In this document: positions 44,188 through 52,605 of the stretch, piece by piece
How positions within the stretch are numbered: the stretch's first letter is position 1
How the letters are laid out: each line of letters opens with the position of its first letter
Assembly (NCBI RefSeq): GCF_000024125.1
Contig: NC_013222.1
Location: 3,179,501-3,243,500, forward strand
Reading direction: 5' to 3'
Source of the DNA: Robiginitalea biformata HTCC2501
Lineage (GTDB): Bacteria; Bacteroidota; Bacteroidia; Flavobacteriales; Flavobacteriaceae
Length of the DNA: 64,000 nt
Position numbers and translations under genes: made by a program
The notes under the pieces: model-generated
Seen by the model: only the letters and a program-made list of their open reading frames with translations
Database searches by the model: none
What the model was told of the DNA's origin: nothing

Positions 44188-44225
44188 GAAACCCCGGCTT
44201 TCGACGAGTAGTCAGCCGGGGTTTC
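44188..44225. repeat. 12-base perfect inverted repeat
   Basis: GAAACCCCGGCT at 44188-44199 pairs with AGCCGGGGTTTC at 44214-44225 around a 14-base loop. There is no T-run after it, so it is not a typical terminator. Confidence 0.6.
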
Positions 44226-44459
44226 GCATGCCTGCGCCCCCGGAGGGTCATTCGCCCTGGATGTTAAATTCAGGGATACCCGTAACATTCGTGGATTTAT
44301 GGCGTCTATTATACAACATCAATCATCAACGGCATCATCAATCGTTTGATAAATAAAACGAACAGTCATTTGAGAATCGTCCAGGCTGTGGACCGGTAGT
44401 CTTATCGGCGGGCCCGAGGGGGAATTGGTTGGTTAACCTCCCTGGCTTGGCCGACCCGG

Positions 44460-44491
44460 ACCCCGGCATCCGTGCCGGGGTTCTTTTTTTT
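44460..44491 (+). terminator. strong plus-strand terminator with no upstream gene
   Basis: ACCCCGGCA pairs with TGCCGGGGT around a four-base loop, followed by TCTTTTTTTT. It directly precedes the fabH stop (minus strand) and can only end a plus-strand transcript, yet no plus-strand gene precedes it for about 800 bases. Confidence 0.8.
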
Positions 44492-44499
44492 GGCCTGGC

Positions 44500-45507
44500 C
44501 TACCACCTGATGATGACGCTCCCCCAGGTAAACCCGCTCCCGAATGCGGCCAGGACCACCAGGTCGCCCGCTTTAATTTTACCTTTTTCCCAGGCCTCGG
44601 TCAGTGCAATCGGGATACTTGCCGCCGTAGTGTTTCCGTAATGCATGATATTGTTGTAGACCTGGTCGTCGGAGAGGCCAAATTTCTGTTGGATAAACTG
44701 TGAAATCCTCAGGTTGGCCTGGTGGGGGATCAGCATGTCGATATCACCGGTATCCAGGCCGTTCGCCCGGAGGCCTTCGCGGATGACCTCGCTGAAGCGG
44801 ACCACCGCATTCTTAAATACGAATTGCCCGTTCATGACCGGGTAGAAGGAGGTGTCTTCCGGGTCGGCATCCTCCAGGATGTCGGTCACCCAGCGCTGCC
44901 CCATCCCCGGGGCGGTTACCGCCAGTTCCTCGGCATGCTGCCCTTCGCTGTGCAAGTGGCTGGAGAGGATCCCCTTGCTGGTGTCGGTCTCCCGGCTGAG
45001 TACCGCCGCACCGGCGCCATCCCCGAAAATCACGGAAACGCCCCGGCCGCGGGTAGACATATCGAGCCCTTTTGAATGGAGTTCCGACCCGATTACCAGG
45101 ATGTTCTCATACATCCCCGATCTGATGTACTGGTCGGCCACCGAGAGGGCATAGACAAAACCGGAACACTGGTTGCGGACGTCCAGGGCCCCTACGGTGG
45201 GCAATTCCAGGTCACGCTGGACCAGTACGCCCGGGCCCGGGAAATAATAGTCCGGGCTGAGGGTTGCAAATACGATAAAATCGATCTGATCCTTGTCGAT
45301 CCCGGCCCGCTCGATGGCGATGCGTGCTGCCTTGACCCCCATGGTTGTGGTGGTATCCTCCCCGGGCACCACATGCCTTCGCTCCTGGATACCCGTGCGT
45401 TCGCGAATCCAGGCATCGCTGGTGTCCATCTTCTTTGACAGGTCGTCGTTGGTAACAACCCGTTCGGGTACATAAAACCCGAGGCCGGTAATTTTTGAAT
45501 GATACAT
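44500..45507 (-). CDS. fabH: 3-oxoacyl-ACP synthase III (FabH-type)
   Basis: A 335-residue ketoacyl synthase III starting fatty acid synthesis from acetyl-CoA and malonyl-ACP. The catalytic triad is visible: cysteine in VRNQCSGFVYAL (about 115), histidine in PHQANLRI (about 255) and asparagine in HYGNTTAASIPIAL (about 285). It stands alone, without the plsX-rpmF neighbours seen elsewhere, so it may be an additional copy used for special acyl chains. A good minus-strand promoter lies at 45554-45586. Confidence 0.92.
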   Translation of the reverse strand: MYHSKITGLGFYVPERVVTNDDLSKKMDTSDAWIRERTGIQERRHVVPGEDTTTTMGVKAARIAIERAGIDKDQIDFIVFATLSPDYYFPGPGVLVQRDLELPTVGALDVRNQCSGFVYALSVADQYIRSGMYENILVIGSELHSKGLDMSTRGRGVSVIFGDGAGAAVLSRETDTSKGILSSHLHSEGQHAEELAVTAPGMGQRWVTDILEDADPEDTSFYPVMNGQFVFKNAVVRFSEVIREGLRANGLDTGDIDMLIPHQANLRISQFIQQKFGLSDDQVYNNIMHYGNTTAASIPIALTEAWEKGKIKAGDLVVLAAFGSGFTWGSVIIRW

Positions 45508-45553
45508 GGGATGTGGCGTTTAGTTTGGTTCCGGGACAGGCCGGGACAGTGGG

Positions 45554-45586
45554 TAAATGTACCGATTATTGTTTTTGTGTCCCAAA
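45554..45586 (-). promoter_or_regulatory. promoter of fabH
   Basis: On the minus strand TTTG at 45586-45583 and TACATTTA at 45561-45554 are 21 bases apart; the ATG follows 46 bases after the box. Confidence 0.6.
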
Positions 45587-45700
45587 ACAGCACATAAGTT
45601 TTGCATGCCGGGACCCGATTGGCGCCTTCTCCGGGAAGTTAGTATCTTCAGGGCGGAGCAGGCCTGCCCTGCCAATTGATTCACGCCAAAAGAACGATCT

Positions 45701-48136
45701 ATGAGAACCCTGTTTGCCCTCTTCGCCTTCCTCTGCCTGATCCCGGTTTCCGGACAGGACCAGCTGGAATACCAGCAACCCCCCGAAGAAATTCTGGAAC
45801 TGGCCACCGCCCCCCTGGCGCCGTACGTCTGGATGACCGACAACGGAAAATATATGCTGATGCTCTACCGCAGTGCCTACAAGAGCATCGAGGAATTGTC
45901 CCAGCCGGAAATGCGGCTGGCCGGGCTCCGGATCAACCCGAAGACAAACACGGGTAGCCGTACCACGTTTTACAACAACCTGGAACTCCAGGTCCCCGGG
46001 GAATCCGGTACCCGGCCAGTGACCGGCCTCCCCCCGGAGCCGCGCCTGGCCGACTTCAGCCTGTCTCCCGACGAGGAAAAACTGGCCCTAACCCATACCA
46101 CGGCCACCGGGGTGGAGCTGTGGGTGGTGGAACTGGCCACTGCCACCGCCCGGCGCCTCACGGGGCCCCGGCTGAATGCCAACCTGCGGGACGTGGTCAA
46201 TTGGTTCGGCGACAGCAAGGCGCTGCTCGTAAAGACGCTCCCCGCAGACCGGGAGGCGTTGGTGGACCGGAGCGAAGTGGTCCCCACGGGCCCTACCATT
46301 GCCACCAATGACGGGAAAAAAGCGCAGAACCGCACCTACCAGGACCTGATCAAGAACCCGGACGACGCCTTTAATTTTGAACAACTGGCCCGTTCGGGAC
46401 TCACCCGGGTATCCCTGGACGGTACCTCATCGGAATGGATGGAACCGGGGATGTACAGGAATATCAGCTTTTCCCCGGACGGCAACTACGTGATGGTAAC
46501 CACTGTGGAAAAACCGTTCTCCTACCTGGTCCCCTACTACCGCTTCCCCTCCCGGACCGCCATCTATACCAAAGGCGGCGCATTGGTAGAAACTGTTCTG
46601 GAGGTCCCGCTTATCGAGGACCTGCCCAAGGGTTTTATGGCGGAGCGCACCGGCATGCGCGACCTGAGCTGGCGAAGTGACCAGCCAGCCACCCTGGTCT
46701 ATGCCGAAGCCCTGGACGGGGGCGACCCGGCCGTGGAAGTGCCATTCCGGGACCAGGTCTTTACCCTGGAGGCCCCGTTCAAGGGCCCGGGGAAGCCCCT
46801 GTTGAAGACCCGCAACCGGTACAGCGGCATCACGTGGGGTACGGACCAGGTAGCCATCGCCCGGGATTACTGGTGGAACAACCGGAATACCAAGACCTAC
46901 CGCTTCAACCCTTCCGACCCGCACGAAACCCCCGTAGTCCTCTCCGACCGGAATTACCAGGATCGCTACAGCGACCCGGGCAACTTTGTAACCCGCCGAA
47001 ACGAATGGAATCGCGAGGTCCTGGCCCTGGACCGACGGGGCCGTGCCTTCCTGCTCGGGGACGGATACTCCGAAGAAGGGCAATTCCCCTTCCTGGACCG
47101 CATGGACCTGGGCACGGCCGAAACCACCCGGTTATACGAGTCGCGCCTGGAGGGAAAAATGGAGACGCTTATCGATTACAAACCGGAGCAGGATGAATTG
47201 CTGGTCCAGATAGAGTCGCCCAGCGAGTATCCGAATTATTACAGCCGGAGCGCCCTGCGGCGCCGCGCCCCTCGGCAGCTCACCTACTTTGAAAACCCGT
47301 TTAAAAGCCTGCAGGAAGTCCATAAGGAAGTGATAACCTACCGGCGGGATGACGGGCTGGAACTCAGTGGGACGCTGTACCTTCCAGTGGGCTACAACCC
47401 GGATTCCGGCGAGAAAAAACCGATGATCCTCTGGGCCTACCCCCGGGAATTCAAAGACAAGAACAGCGCGTCGCAGAATACCCAGAACCCAAACGAATTT
47501 ACCTACCCCTACTGGGGCTCCCCGATTTACTGGGTGGCCCGGGGTTATGTGGTACTGGACGATGCGGCGTTCCCGATTATCGGGGAAGGGGATGCCGAGC
47601 CCAACGACAGCTTCCGGCAGCAACTGGTGGCCAATGCCCGGGCGGCTATCGATGCCGTGGATGAGCGGGGGTATATCGACCGGGATCGCGTGGCAGTGGG
47701 CGGACACAGCTACGGGGCCTTTATGGTGGCCAACCTGCTCTCGCATTCGGACCTCTTTGCCGCCGGCATCGCGCGGAGCGGTGCCTACAACCGGACACTT
47801 ACGCCCTTCGGGTTTCAGAGCGAGGAACGCAATTACTGGGAAGCCCCGGAGGTGTATTACACGATGTCCCCGTTTATGCACGCAGATAAAATGAAGACCC
47901 CCCTGCTCCTGATCCACGGGGAGGCGGATAATAATTCCGGGACCTACCCGATGCAAAGCGAGCGCTACTTCAATGCGCTGAAGGGCCTGGGGGCAACCGT
48001 GCGGTTGGTGATGTTGCCCAAGGAAAGCCACGGGTACCGGTCGCGGGAAAGTATCCTGCACCTGCTCTGGGAACAGGACCGCTGGCTGGAAAAATACCTG
48101 AAGCCGGAGTCGGGTTCTGCTGCCGGGAAGAATTAG
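45701..48136 (+). CDS. exported S9-family serine peptidase (prolyl oligopeptidase type)
   Basis: An 811-residue exported peptidase: signal peptide MRTLFALFAFLCLIPVSGQ, a beta-propeller-like part (about 30-540) and an alpha/beta hydrolase domain (about 550-800). Catalytic serine S670 sits in GGHSYGAFM, with the aspartate in HGEADNNSGTYPM and the histidine in KESHGYRSRES. It probably degrades peptides in the periplasm or outside the cell. A TTG-21-TATCTTCA promoter candidate lies at 45619-45650. It is convergent with the aarF-like gene, whose duplicated end follows. Confidence 0.9.
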   Translation: MRTLFALFAFLCLIPVSGQDQLEYQQPPEEILELATAPLAPYVWMTDNGKYMLMLYRSAYKSIEELSQPEMRLAGLRINPKTNTGSRTTFYNNLELQVPGESGTRPVTGLPPEPRLADFSLSPDEEKLALTHTTATGVELWVVELATATARRLTGPRLNANLRDVVNWFGDSKALLVKTLPADREALVDRSEVVPTGPTIATNDGKKAQNRTYQDLIKNPDDAFNFEQLARSGLTRVSLDGTSSEWMEPGMYRNISFSPDGNYVMVTTVEKPFSYLVPYYRFPSRTAIYTKGGALVETVLEVPLIEDLPKGFMAERTGMRDLSWRSDQPATLVYAEALDGGDPAVEVPFRDQVFTLEAPFKGPGKPLLKTRNRYSGITWGTDQVAIARDYWWNNRNTKTYRFNPSDPHETPVVLSDRNYQDRYSDPGNFVTRRNEWNREVLALDRRGRAFLLGDGYSEEGQFPFLDRMDLGTAETTRLYESRLEGKMETLIDYKPEQDELLVQIESPSEYPNYYSRSALRRRAPRQLTYFENPFKSLQEVHKEVITYRRDDGLELSGTLYLPVGYNPDSGEKKPMILWAYPREFKDKNSASQNTQNPNEFTYPYWGSPIYWVARGYVVLDDAAFPIIGEGDAEPNDSFRQQLVANARAAIDAVDERGYIDRDRVAVGGHSYGAFMVANLLSHSDLFAAGIARSGAYNRTLTPFGFQSEERNYWEAPEVYYTMSPFMHADKMKTPLLLIHGEADNNSGTYPMQSERYFNALKGLGATVRLVMLPKESHGYRSRESILHLLWEQDRWLEKYLKPESGSAAGKN

Positions 48137-48140
48137 CCAG

Positions 48141-48210
48141 GGCCGGGTTGCCATGGCCGGGTACTCCTGGTACACGGCCGGGTTGCTCAATCCAGGTACT
48201 CCTGGTAATT
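48141..48210. repeat. two imperfect 35-base tandem copies at the aarF-like 3' end
   Basis: Bases 48141-48175 and 48176-48210 match at 26 of 35 positions, sharing GGCCGGGTTGC and GTACTCCTGGTA. The second copy contains the stop codon and last codons of the aarF-like gene (YQEYLD), so the first is a diverged duplicate of the gene end. Confidence 0.6.
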
Positions 48211-49497
48211 GTTGACCCGGACCCGTGCCTTCAGGTCGTGCAGTAAATTATACAGGCCGAAAAATGTGCGGTTGATATAGAGGAAATGCCGGGATCCCCG
48301 GTTCGCATTCATCTTGCGGATTTGGGTATCCTGGGAATACCGCTGGCTCAGGTCGGCGATCTGCCCCCAGAATTCCGTGGATGAAAAGTCGAACACCTCC
48401 TCGTTGAAGGGGCTCGTAAACAATTCGAGCATCTCCCGGAACAGCGCCTTAAAGTAAGTGAGTTCCTCCGGGCTGTCGGAAGGGGTCAGGATCTCGAGTT
48501 CCTGTAATTTCGCCGTAAGGATCGCATCATTTTCAATATTCTCCCGCTCGGCAAGTTCAAAATAGGGATTGTAGAAACTTTCCGGGATTTCCTTGATACA
48601 GCCAAAATCGATGGCAATCAGGCTGCCGTCCTCCCCCACCAGAAAATTGCCCGGGTGCGGATCGGCATGTACTTTACGAAGGCCGTGGATCTGGAACATA
48701 TAAAAGTCCCACAGGGCCTGGCCCAGCCGGTCGCCGGTTTCCGACGGGAAGGATTTCTTGGTGAAATCGCCCAGGTGCTCCCCAACCATCCAGTCCATGG
48801 TGAGGATGCGCCGGGAAGACCACTGCGGATAATACTCGGGAAAGCGCAACCCGGGCAGGTGGCTGCAGGCATTCGTAATGCTCCGACTCTGTTCGAGCTC
48901 CAGGAGATAATCCGTTTCCTCGAGCAACTTGTCCTCCACCTCGCGAAAATACTTGTCCGAATCCTTCCCGCTCAGGTTGAACATGCGCATGGCGATGGGT
49001 TTCACCAGGGCCAGGTCGCTGCTGATACTCTCCGACACCCCCGGGTACTGGATCTTGACGGCGAGGGCCTTGCCGTCTTTGGAAGCCCGGTGGACCTGGC
49101 CAATACTTGCGGCGTTTACGGATTCCGGTTCAAACCGGTCATAGAGCTCCTCCGGGTACGCCCCGAAATACGTGCGGAATGTTTTCCGCACCAGGGGGGC
49201 CGAAAGCGGGGGTACTGAAAACTGGGCCAGGGAAAATCGCTCCACGTAGGCGCGCGGCAACAGGTTCTTCTCCATACTCAACATCTGCGCAACCTTCAGG
49301 GCACTGCCCTTCAGACTTTTAAGCCCGTCGTAGACGTCCCGCGCATTGTCCTCGTCCAACTGGCTCCGGTCTGTTGAAGGCTTTACGAGTTTTTTTCCGT
49401 AGTACTTCATGTAGTTACCGCCGAGTTTGACCCCGGTCTGCACGAGCTTGCCGGCGCGTTCCATCTTGGTTACGGGAATGTGGTCGAGTGATTTCAT
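48187..49497 (-). CDS. AarF/ABC1/UbiB family kinase-like protein
   Basis: A 436-residue ABC1-family atypical kinase. The family's signatures are present: LKGSALKVAQMLSME (KxGQ-like), NAASIGQVHRA, AVKIQYPGV (lysine), HADPHPGNFLV (catalytic loop) and AIDFGCIKE (metal aspartate). Relatives support quinone synthesis or lipid homeostasis. In this order, a TetR regulator gene lies 62 bases upstream on the same strand, a pairing common in Flavobacteriia, so they are probably one operon. Substrates are unknown. Confidence 0.88.
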   Translation of the reverse strand: MKSLDHIPVTKMERAGKLVQTGVKLGGNYMKYYGKKLVKPSTDRSQLDEDNARDVYDGLKSLKGSALKVAQMLSMEKNLLPRAYVERFSLAQFSVPPLSAPLVRKTFRTYFGAYPEELYDRFEPESVNAASIGQVHRASKDGKALAVKIQYPGVSESISSDLALVKPIAMRMFNLSGKDSDKYFREVEDKLLEETDYLLELEQSRSITNACSHLPGLRFPEYYPQWSSRRILTMDWMVGEHLGDFTKKSFPSETGDRLGQALWDFYMFQIHGLRKVHADPHPGNFLVGEDGSLIAIDFGCIKEIPESFYNPYFELAERENIENDAILTAKLQELEILTPSDSPEELTYFKALFREMLELFTSPFNEEVFDFSSTEFWGQIADLSQRYSQDTQIRKMNANRGSRHFLYINRTFFGLYNLLHDLKARVRVNNYQEYLD

Positions 49498-49559
49498 CTG
49501 TGGTATCGGGATCTATTGGATTAACTCATGGGAAAATAGGAAACGGAGCTGGACGCCGA

Positions 49560-50222
49560 TCAGGTCATGTGTTCCTTATAGAGGAATTTGCCGAAGTCCA
49601 CTACCCGCTCCAGGGGGGTATTGTCGAAAATATCGAAGATGGTATTGACGGATTTTTCAATGGCCACATCGGTTTTTTCAAAGCCGGGCGAGTCGTCCTT
49701 CATCCAGAAACGGAGCAGGAAAAGCATCTGCACCCACGCCCCTTCCGAAAACAGTCCCGGCTGATGGCGGGTAACTTTGGTTTGCTTTTCCTCATTAGCC
49801 GCCTCGATCAGGCTTTTGGCATAACCCCGTACCTTTTTTCTCAAATCCCCCAACTGGGCCAGTTGGCGCGACGGTTGGGAATCGGAACCCAGAGCAAACA
49901 ACACGTACGACCTGTTGAGCCCGAGCAATTCAAAAAACGTGTAGAAGAAACTCAGGATTTTTTCCCGGTTGGTATACCCGTTGTAATTTTTGTCCTTCTC
50001 AATCCGCTCAATGGTCTGGTCGAAGAATTTCGTCCATACCTGACGCCTGACCGCATCGAGGGAACCAAATTCCCCGTAAAACTGCTCTTCCCCGATTCCC
50101 AGTTCTTTACAGAATTTATATACCGAAGTGGGAAAGTGCTCCGTCTCCAGGACGGCGGTCATGTAGGCTGAAAAAATTTGTTGGCGGAGGGTTGGTGGAT
50201 TCTTCTTTTTAGAAGCGCTCAT
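49560..50222 (-). CDS. TetR-family transcription regulator
   Basis: A 220-residue TetR-type regulator: an N-terminal helix-turn-helix (TLRQQIFSAYMTAVLE, then TSVYKFCKELGIGEEQFYGEFGSL) and an all-helical ligand domain. It is transcribed towards the aarF-like gene and probably controls that operon. A palindrome AACGGT-6-ACCGTT lies 58-75 bases upstream (50280-50297) and could be its operator. The inducer is unknown. Confidence 0.82.
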   Translation of the reverse strand: MSASKKKNPPTLRQQIFSAYMTAVLETEHFPTSVYKFCKELGIGEEQFYGEFGSLDAVRRQVWTKFFDQTIERIEKDKNYNGYTNREKILSFFYTFFELLGLNRSYVLFALGSDSQPSRQLAQLGDLRKKVRGYAKSLIEAANEEKQTKVTRHQPGLFSEGAWVQMLFLLRFWMKDDSPGFEKTDVAIEKSVNTIFDIFDNTPLERVVDFGKFLYKEHMT

Positions 50223-50279
50223 GTCGTTAACTTTTGTTTATACAATTTTGTTTTTAAAAAACACTAATACTGTTAATGG

Positions 50280-50297
50280 AACGGTAAATCCACCGTT
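50280..50297. promoter_or_regulatory. candidate operator upstream of the TetR gene
   Basis: AACGGT at 50280-50285 and ACCGTT at 50292-50297 form a perfect palindrome with a six-base centre in the leader region of the TetR-AarF operon. Autoregulation by TetR is inferred from position. Confidence 0.35.
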
Positions 50298-50429
50298 AAT
50301 ATGCGAATTTCACCCAGTGGCCTGCCAGCCTGTTTGCAGTTACCCGCCAGCCCAACAGCAATGGCCCGCGATCCCATCCATTGGGTTCGATCTACCCATT
50401 CTACAGGGGCAGACAGCAGGATTGCAATA

Positions 50430-50468
50430 AAAACAAAAGCGCGCCCCCACAATGGGAAGCGCGCTTTT
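50430..50468 (-). terminator. minus-strand terminator of an unannotated short RNA
   Basis: AAAAGCGCGC (50435-50444) pairs perfectly with GCGCGCTTTT (50459-50468). On the minus strand the stem is followed by a T-rich tail (TTTTGTTTTTATT); on the plus strand it is not. It lies about 210 bases upstream of the TetR start. Confidence 0.65.
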
Positions 50469-50544
50469 CAAACAACCTAACCAATTAATAAACAAACTGA
50501 TTACTGAGTCAAAATGCTTCTTCATAGCAAGTTTGAAAGCAATC
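50430..50544 (-). ncRNA. possible short RNA or leader upstream of the TetR-AarF operon
   Basis: A minus-strand -7 box (TATATTTG, 50556-50549) is followed by about 115 bases and the terminator above. An open frame starts at ATG 50525 (MKKHFDSVISLFINWL) with a hydrophobic run, but it reads through the terminator stem, so a coding role is doubtful. It may be a small RNA or an attenuating leader for the TetR gene 208 bases further on. Confidence 0.35.
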
Positions 50545-50548
50545 GTTA

Positions 50549-50556
50549 CAAATATA
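50549..50556 (-). promoter_or_regulatory. -7 box of the possible short RNA
   Basis: On the minus strand TATATTTG fits TAnnTTTG exactly; no TTG is seen at the normal -33 distance. Confidence 0.4.
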
Positions 50557-50639
50557 CTTATGTTTATTAATTATCATTATTTATTCAACATAAATATTTG
50601 TTAAATATGCGGTGACAGGAAGTTGCCCATACGTGTCAG

Positions 50640-50670
50640 TTTGTCACCCGCGGCGGCATTGGTATTTTTT
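50640..50670 (+). promoter_or_regulatory. promoter of htpG
   Basis: TTTG at 50640-50643 and TATTTTTT at 50663-50670 are 19 bases apart. The box ends five bases before an ATG at 50676 and 29 before the conserved start at 50700. Confidence 0.55.
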
Positions 50671-50699
50671 TTGACATGTACCAGGCAAAAACTGATACC

Positions 50700-52589
50700 A
50701 TGGCAACAGGCAAGATCAATGTTTCCGTAGACAACATTTTTCCGCTCATCAAGAAATTCCTTTACAGCGATCACGAAATCTTCCTCCGCGAGTTGATTTC
50801 GAACGCGACGGATGCCACCCTGAAACTCAAGCACCTCACTTCCATCGGGGAGGCCGAAGTGGAATACGGCAACCCGCTTATTGAGGTAAAAATCGACAAA
50901 GAAGGCAAGAAACTGCACATCATCGACCAGGGGATCGGGATGAGCGAGGAAGAAGTGAAAAAATACATTAACGAGGTGGCCTTCTCAGGGGCCGAGGAAT
51001 TCCTGGACAAATACAAAGATGCCGGGAAGGATGCGGGGATCATCGGCCACTTTGGCCTGGGCTTCTATTCCTCTTTTATGGTTGCCAAAAAAGTGGAGAT
51101 CCTCACCAAAAGCTTCCGGGAAGACACCCCGGCTGTCCATTGGACGTGTGAAGGAAACCCGGAATTCACTATAAAGGAAGCCGAGAAATCCGACAGGGGT
51201 ACCGAAATCATCCTGCACCTTGCGGAGGATTCCCTGGAATTCCTGGAGGAAGGCCGCATCCGCGAGCTGCTTACCAAATACAATAAGTTCATGCCTATCC
51301 CGATTAAATTCGGGACGCGTACGGAGACCCTCCCAAAGCCCGAAGGGGCTAAGGAGGACGATCCGGCACCCACCCGGGAGGTAGACAATATCATCAACAA
51401 CCCGAACCCGGCGTGGACGCAGAAACCCACGGACCTGGAGGAGAAGGATTACAAGTCCTTTTACCGGGAGCTCTATCCGATGCAGTTTGAAGAGCCCCTC
51501 TTCCACATCCACCTGAATGTGGATTACCCCTTCAACCTGACCGGCATCCTGTACTTCCCGAAACTCACCGGGGACATCAACCTGCAGAAAGACCGGATCC
51601 AGCTTTACCAAAACCAGGTTTTTGTCACGGATAATGTCGAGGGAATCGTTCCGGAATTTTTGACCATGCTGCGCGGAGTTATCGATTCCCCGGATATCCC
51701 GCTGAACGTCTCCCGTTCCTACCTGCAGGCCGACGGAGCTGTTAAGAAAATTTCCTCCTATATTTCCCGGAAGGTCGCCGACAAACTCACCGCACTCTTC
51801 AAGGACGACCGGGAAGCCTACCAGGAAAAGTGGAACGACATCAAGATCGTCATTGAATACGGCATGCTGTCGGACGAGAAATTCTTTGAGAAGGCGGATG
51901 CTTTTGCGCTCTACCCCACCGTAGACGGGGAATACTTCACCTTTGAGGAACTCATCGACAAAATTGAGGCCCAGCAGACCGACAAAGACGGCAAGCGGGT
52001 TCTGTTGTACGCTTCCGACAGGGAGGCACAGCACGCCTACATCGATACGGCAAGGGCAAAGGGATACCAGGTATTGCTGCTGGACAGCCCGATTGTCCCC
52101 CACCTGATGCAGAAACTCGAAACAACCAAGGAAAATCTGTCATTTGCCCGGGTAGACGCCGACCATATCGACAAATTGATCCGGAAGGAAGAAGATGCGG
52201 TGTCCAAGTTGTCGGAGGACGAGCAGGAAACCCTCAAGGGCCAGCTGGAAAAGGCCCTGGGCGAAAAAAGCTCCTACACGGTCCAACTGGAGGCCATGGA
52301 CAGCGACCAGGCTCCGTTTGTGATCACCGAGCCCGAGTTCATGCGTCGGATGAAGGAAATGCAACAGACCGGGGGCGGGATGCTCGGAATGGGGAACATG
52401 CCGGAGCTCTACAACCTGGTGGTCAATACAAACCACCCGCTCGTCGGCGAGATCCTCAACACGAAAACCGATAAGAAGCGCAGCCGGCTGATTGCCCAAT
52501 CCCTGGACCTGGCCCGGCTGTCCAAGGGACTGCTCAAAGGGGAGGAGCTCACGGCCTTTATACGCCGTAGCTACGACATGGTGAAATAG
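50700..52589 (+). CDS. htpG: Hsp90-family chaperone HtpG
   Basis: A 629-residue Hsp90 homologue acting as an ATP-driven cytoplasmic chaperone. ATP-site motifs are clear: ELISNATDATLKLKHL (with the asparagine), DQGIGMSEEE and GHFGLGFYSSFMVA. The middle and C-terminal domains are complete. ATG 50700 gives the family start MATGKINVSV; an ATG at 50676 would add eight residues and lies five bases after the -7 box, so it cannot be ruled out. Expression is probably controlled from the promoter at 50640-50670. Confidence 0.93.
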   Translation: MATGKINVSVDNIFPLIKKFLYSDHEIFLRELISNATDATLKLKHLTSIGEAEVEYGNPLIEVKIDKEGKKLHIIDQGIGMSEEEVKKYINEVAFSGAEEFLDKYKDAGKDAGIIGHFGLGFYSSFMVAKKVEILTKSFREDTPAVHWTCEGNPEFTIKEAEKSDRGTEIILHLAEDSLEFLEEGRIRELLTKYNKFMPIPIKFGTRTETLPKPEGAKEDDPAPTREVDNIINNPNPAWTQKPTDLEEKDYKSFYRELYPMQFEEPLFHIHLNVDYPFNLTGILYFPKLTGDINLQKDRIQLYQNQVFVTDNVEGIVPEFLTMLRGVIDSPDIPLNVSRSYLQADGAVKKISSYISRKVADKLTALFKDDREAYQEKWNDIKIVIEYGMLSDEKFFEKADAFALYPTVDGEYFTFEELIDKIEAQQTDKDGKRVLLYASDREAQHAYIDTARAKGYQVLLLDSPIVPHLMQKLETTKENLSFARVDADHIDKLIRKEEDAVSKLSEDEQETLKGQLEKALGEKSSYTVQLEAMDSDQAPFVITEPEFMRRMKEMQQTGGGMLGMGNMPELYNLVVNTNHPLVGEILNTKTDKKRSRLIAQSLDLARLSKGLLKGEELTAFIRRSYDMVK

Positions 52590-52593
52590 GTCG

Positions 52594-52601
52594 TATCTTT
52601 C
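52594..52601 (+). promoter_or_regulatory. -7 box before the small membrane protein gene
   Basis: TATCTTTC differs from TAnnTTTG at the last base and ends four bases before the ATG at 52606. Confidence 0.45.
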
Positions 52602-52605
52602 GGCC

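Larger units (their letters stand above)
44108..44491 (+). ncRNA. possible plus-strand non-coding RNA in a gene-free region
   Basis: The 456-base gap between two minus-strand genes has no supported coding frame, but ends in a strong plus-strand terminator. It also contains a perfect 12-base inverted repeat (44188-44199 with 44214-44225) and, at its left edge, TGTAAC-16-CGTC (44075-44100), one base shorter than the ECF sites at 54 kb. A transcript from about 44108 to the terminator is inferred; the start is a guess. Confidence 0.3.

Noticed and set aside
44162-44356. Small plus-strand open frame in the gene-free region before fabH
   Set aside because: It lies across a perfect hairpin, lacks a start signal and resembles no known small protein; the region is better read as possible RNA.
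50340-50525. Minus-strand 61-codon frame (MKKHFDS...)
   Set aside because: It reads through a strong terminator stem, so a full-length product is unlikely; the promoter and terminator were kept as an RNA candidate instead.
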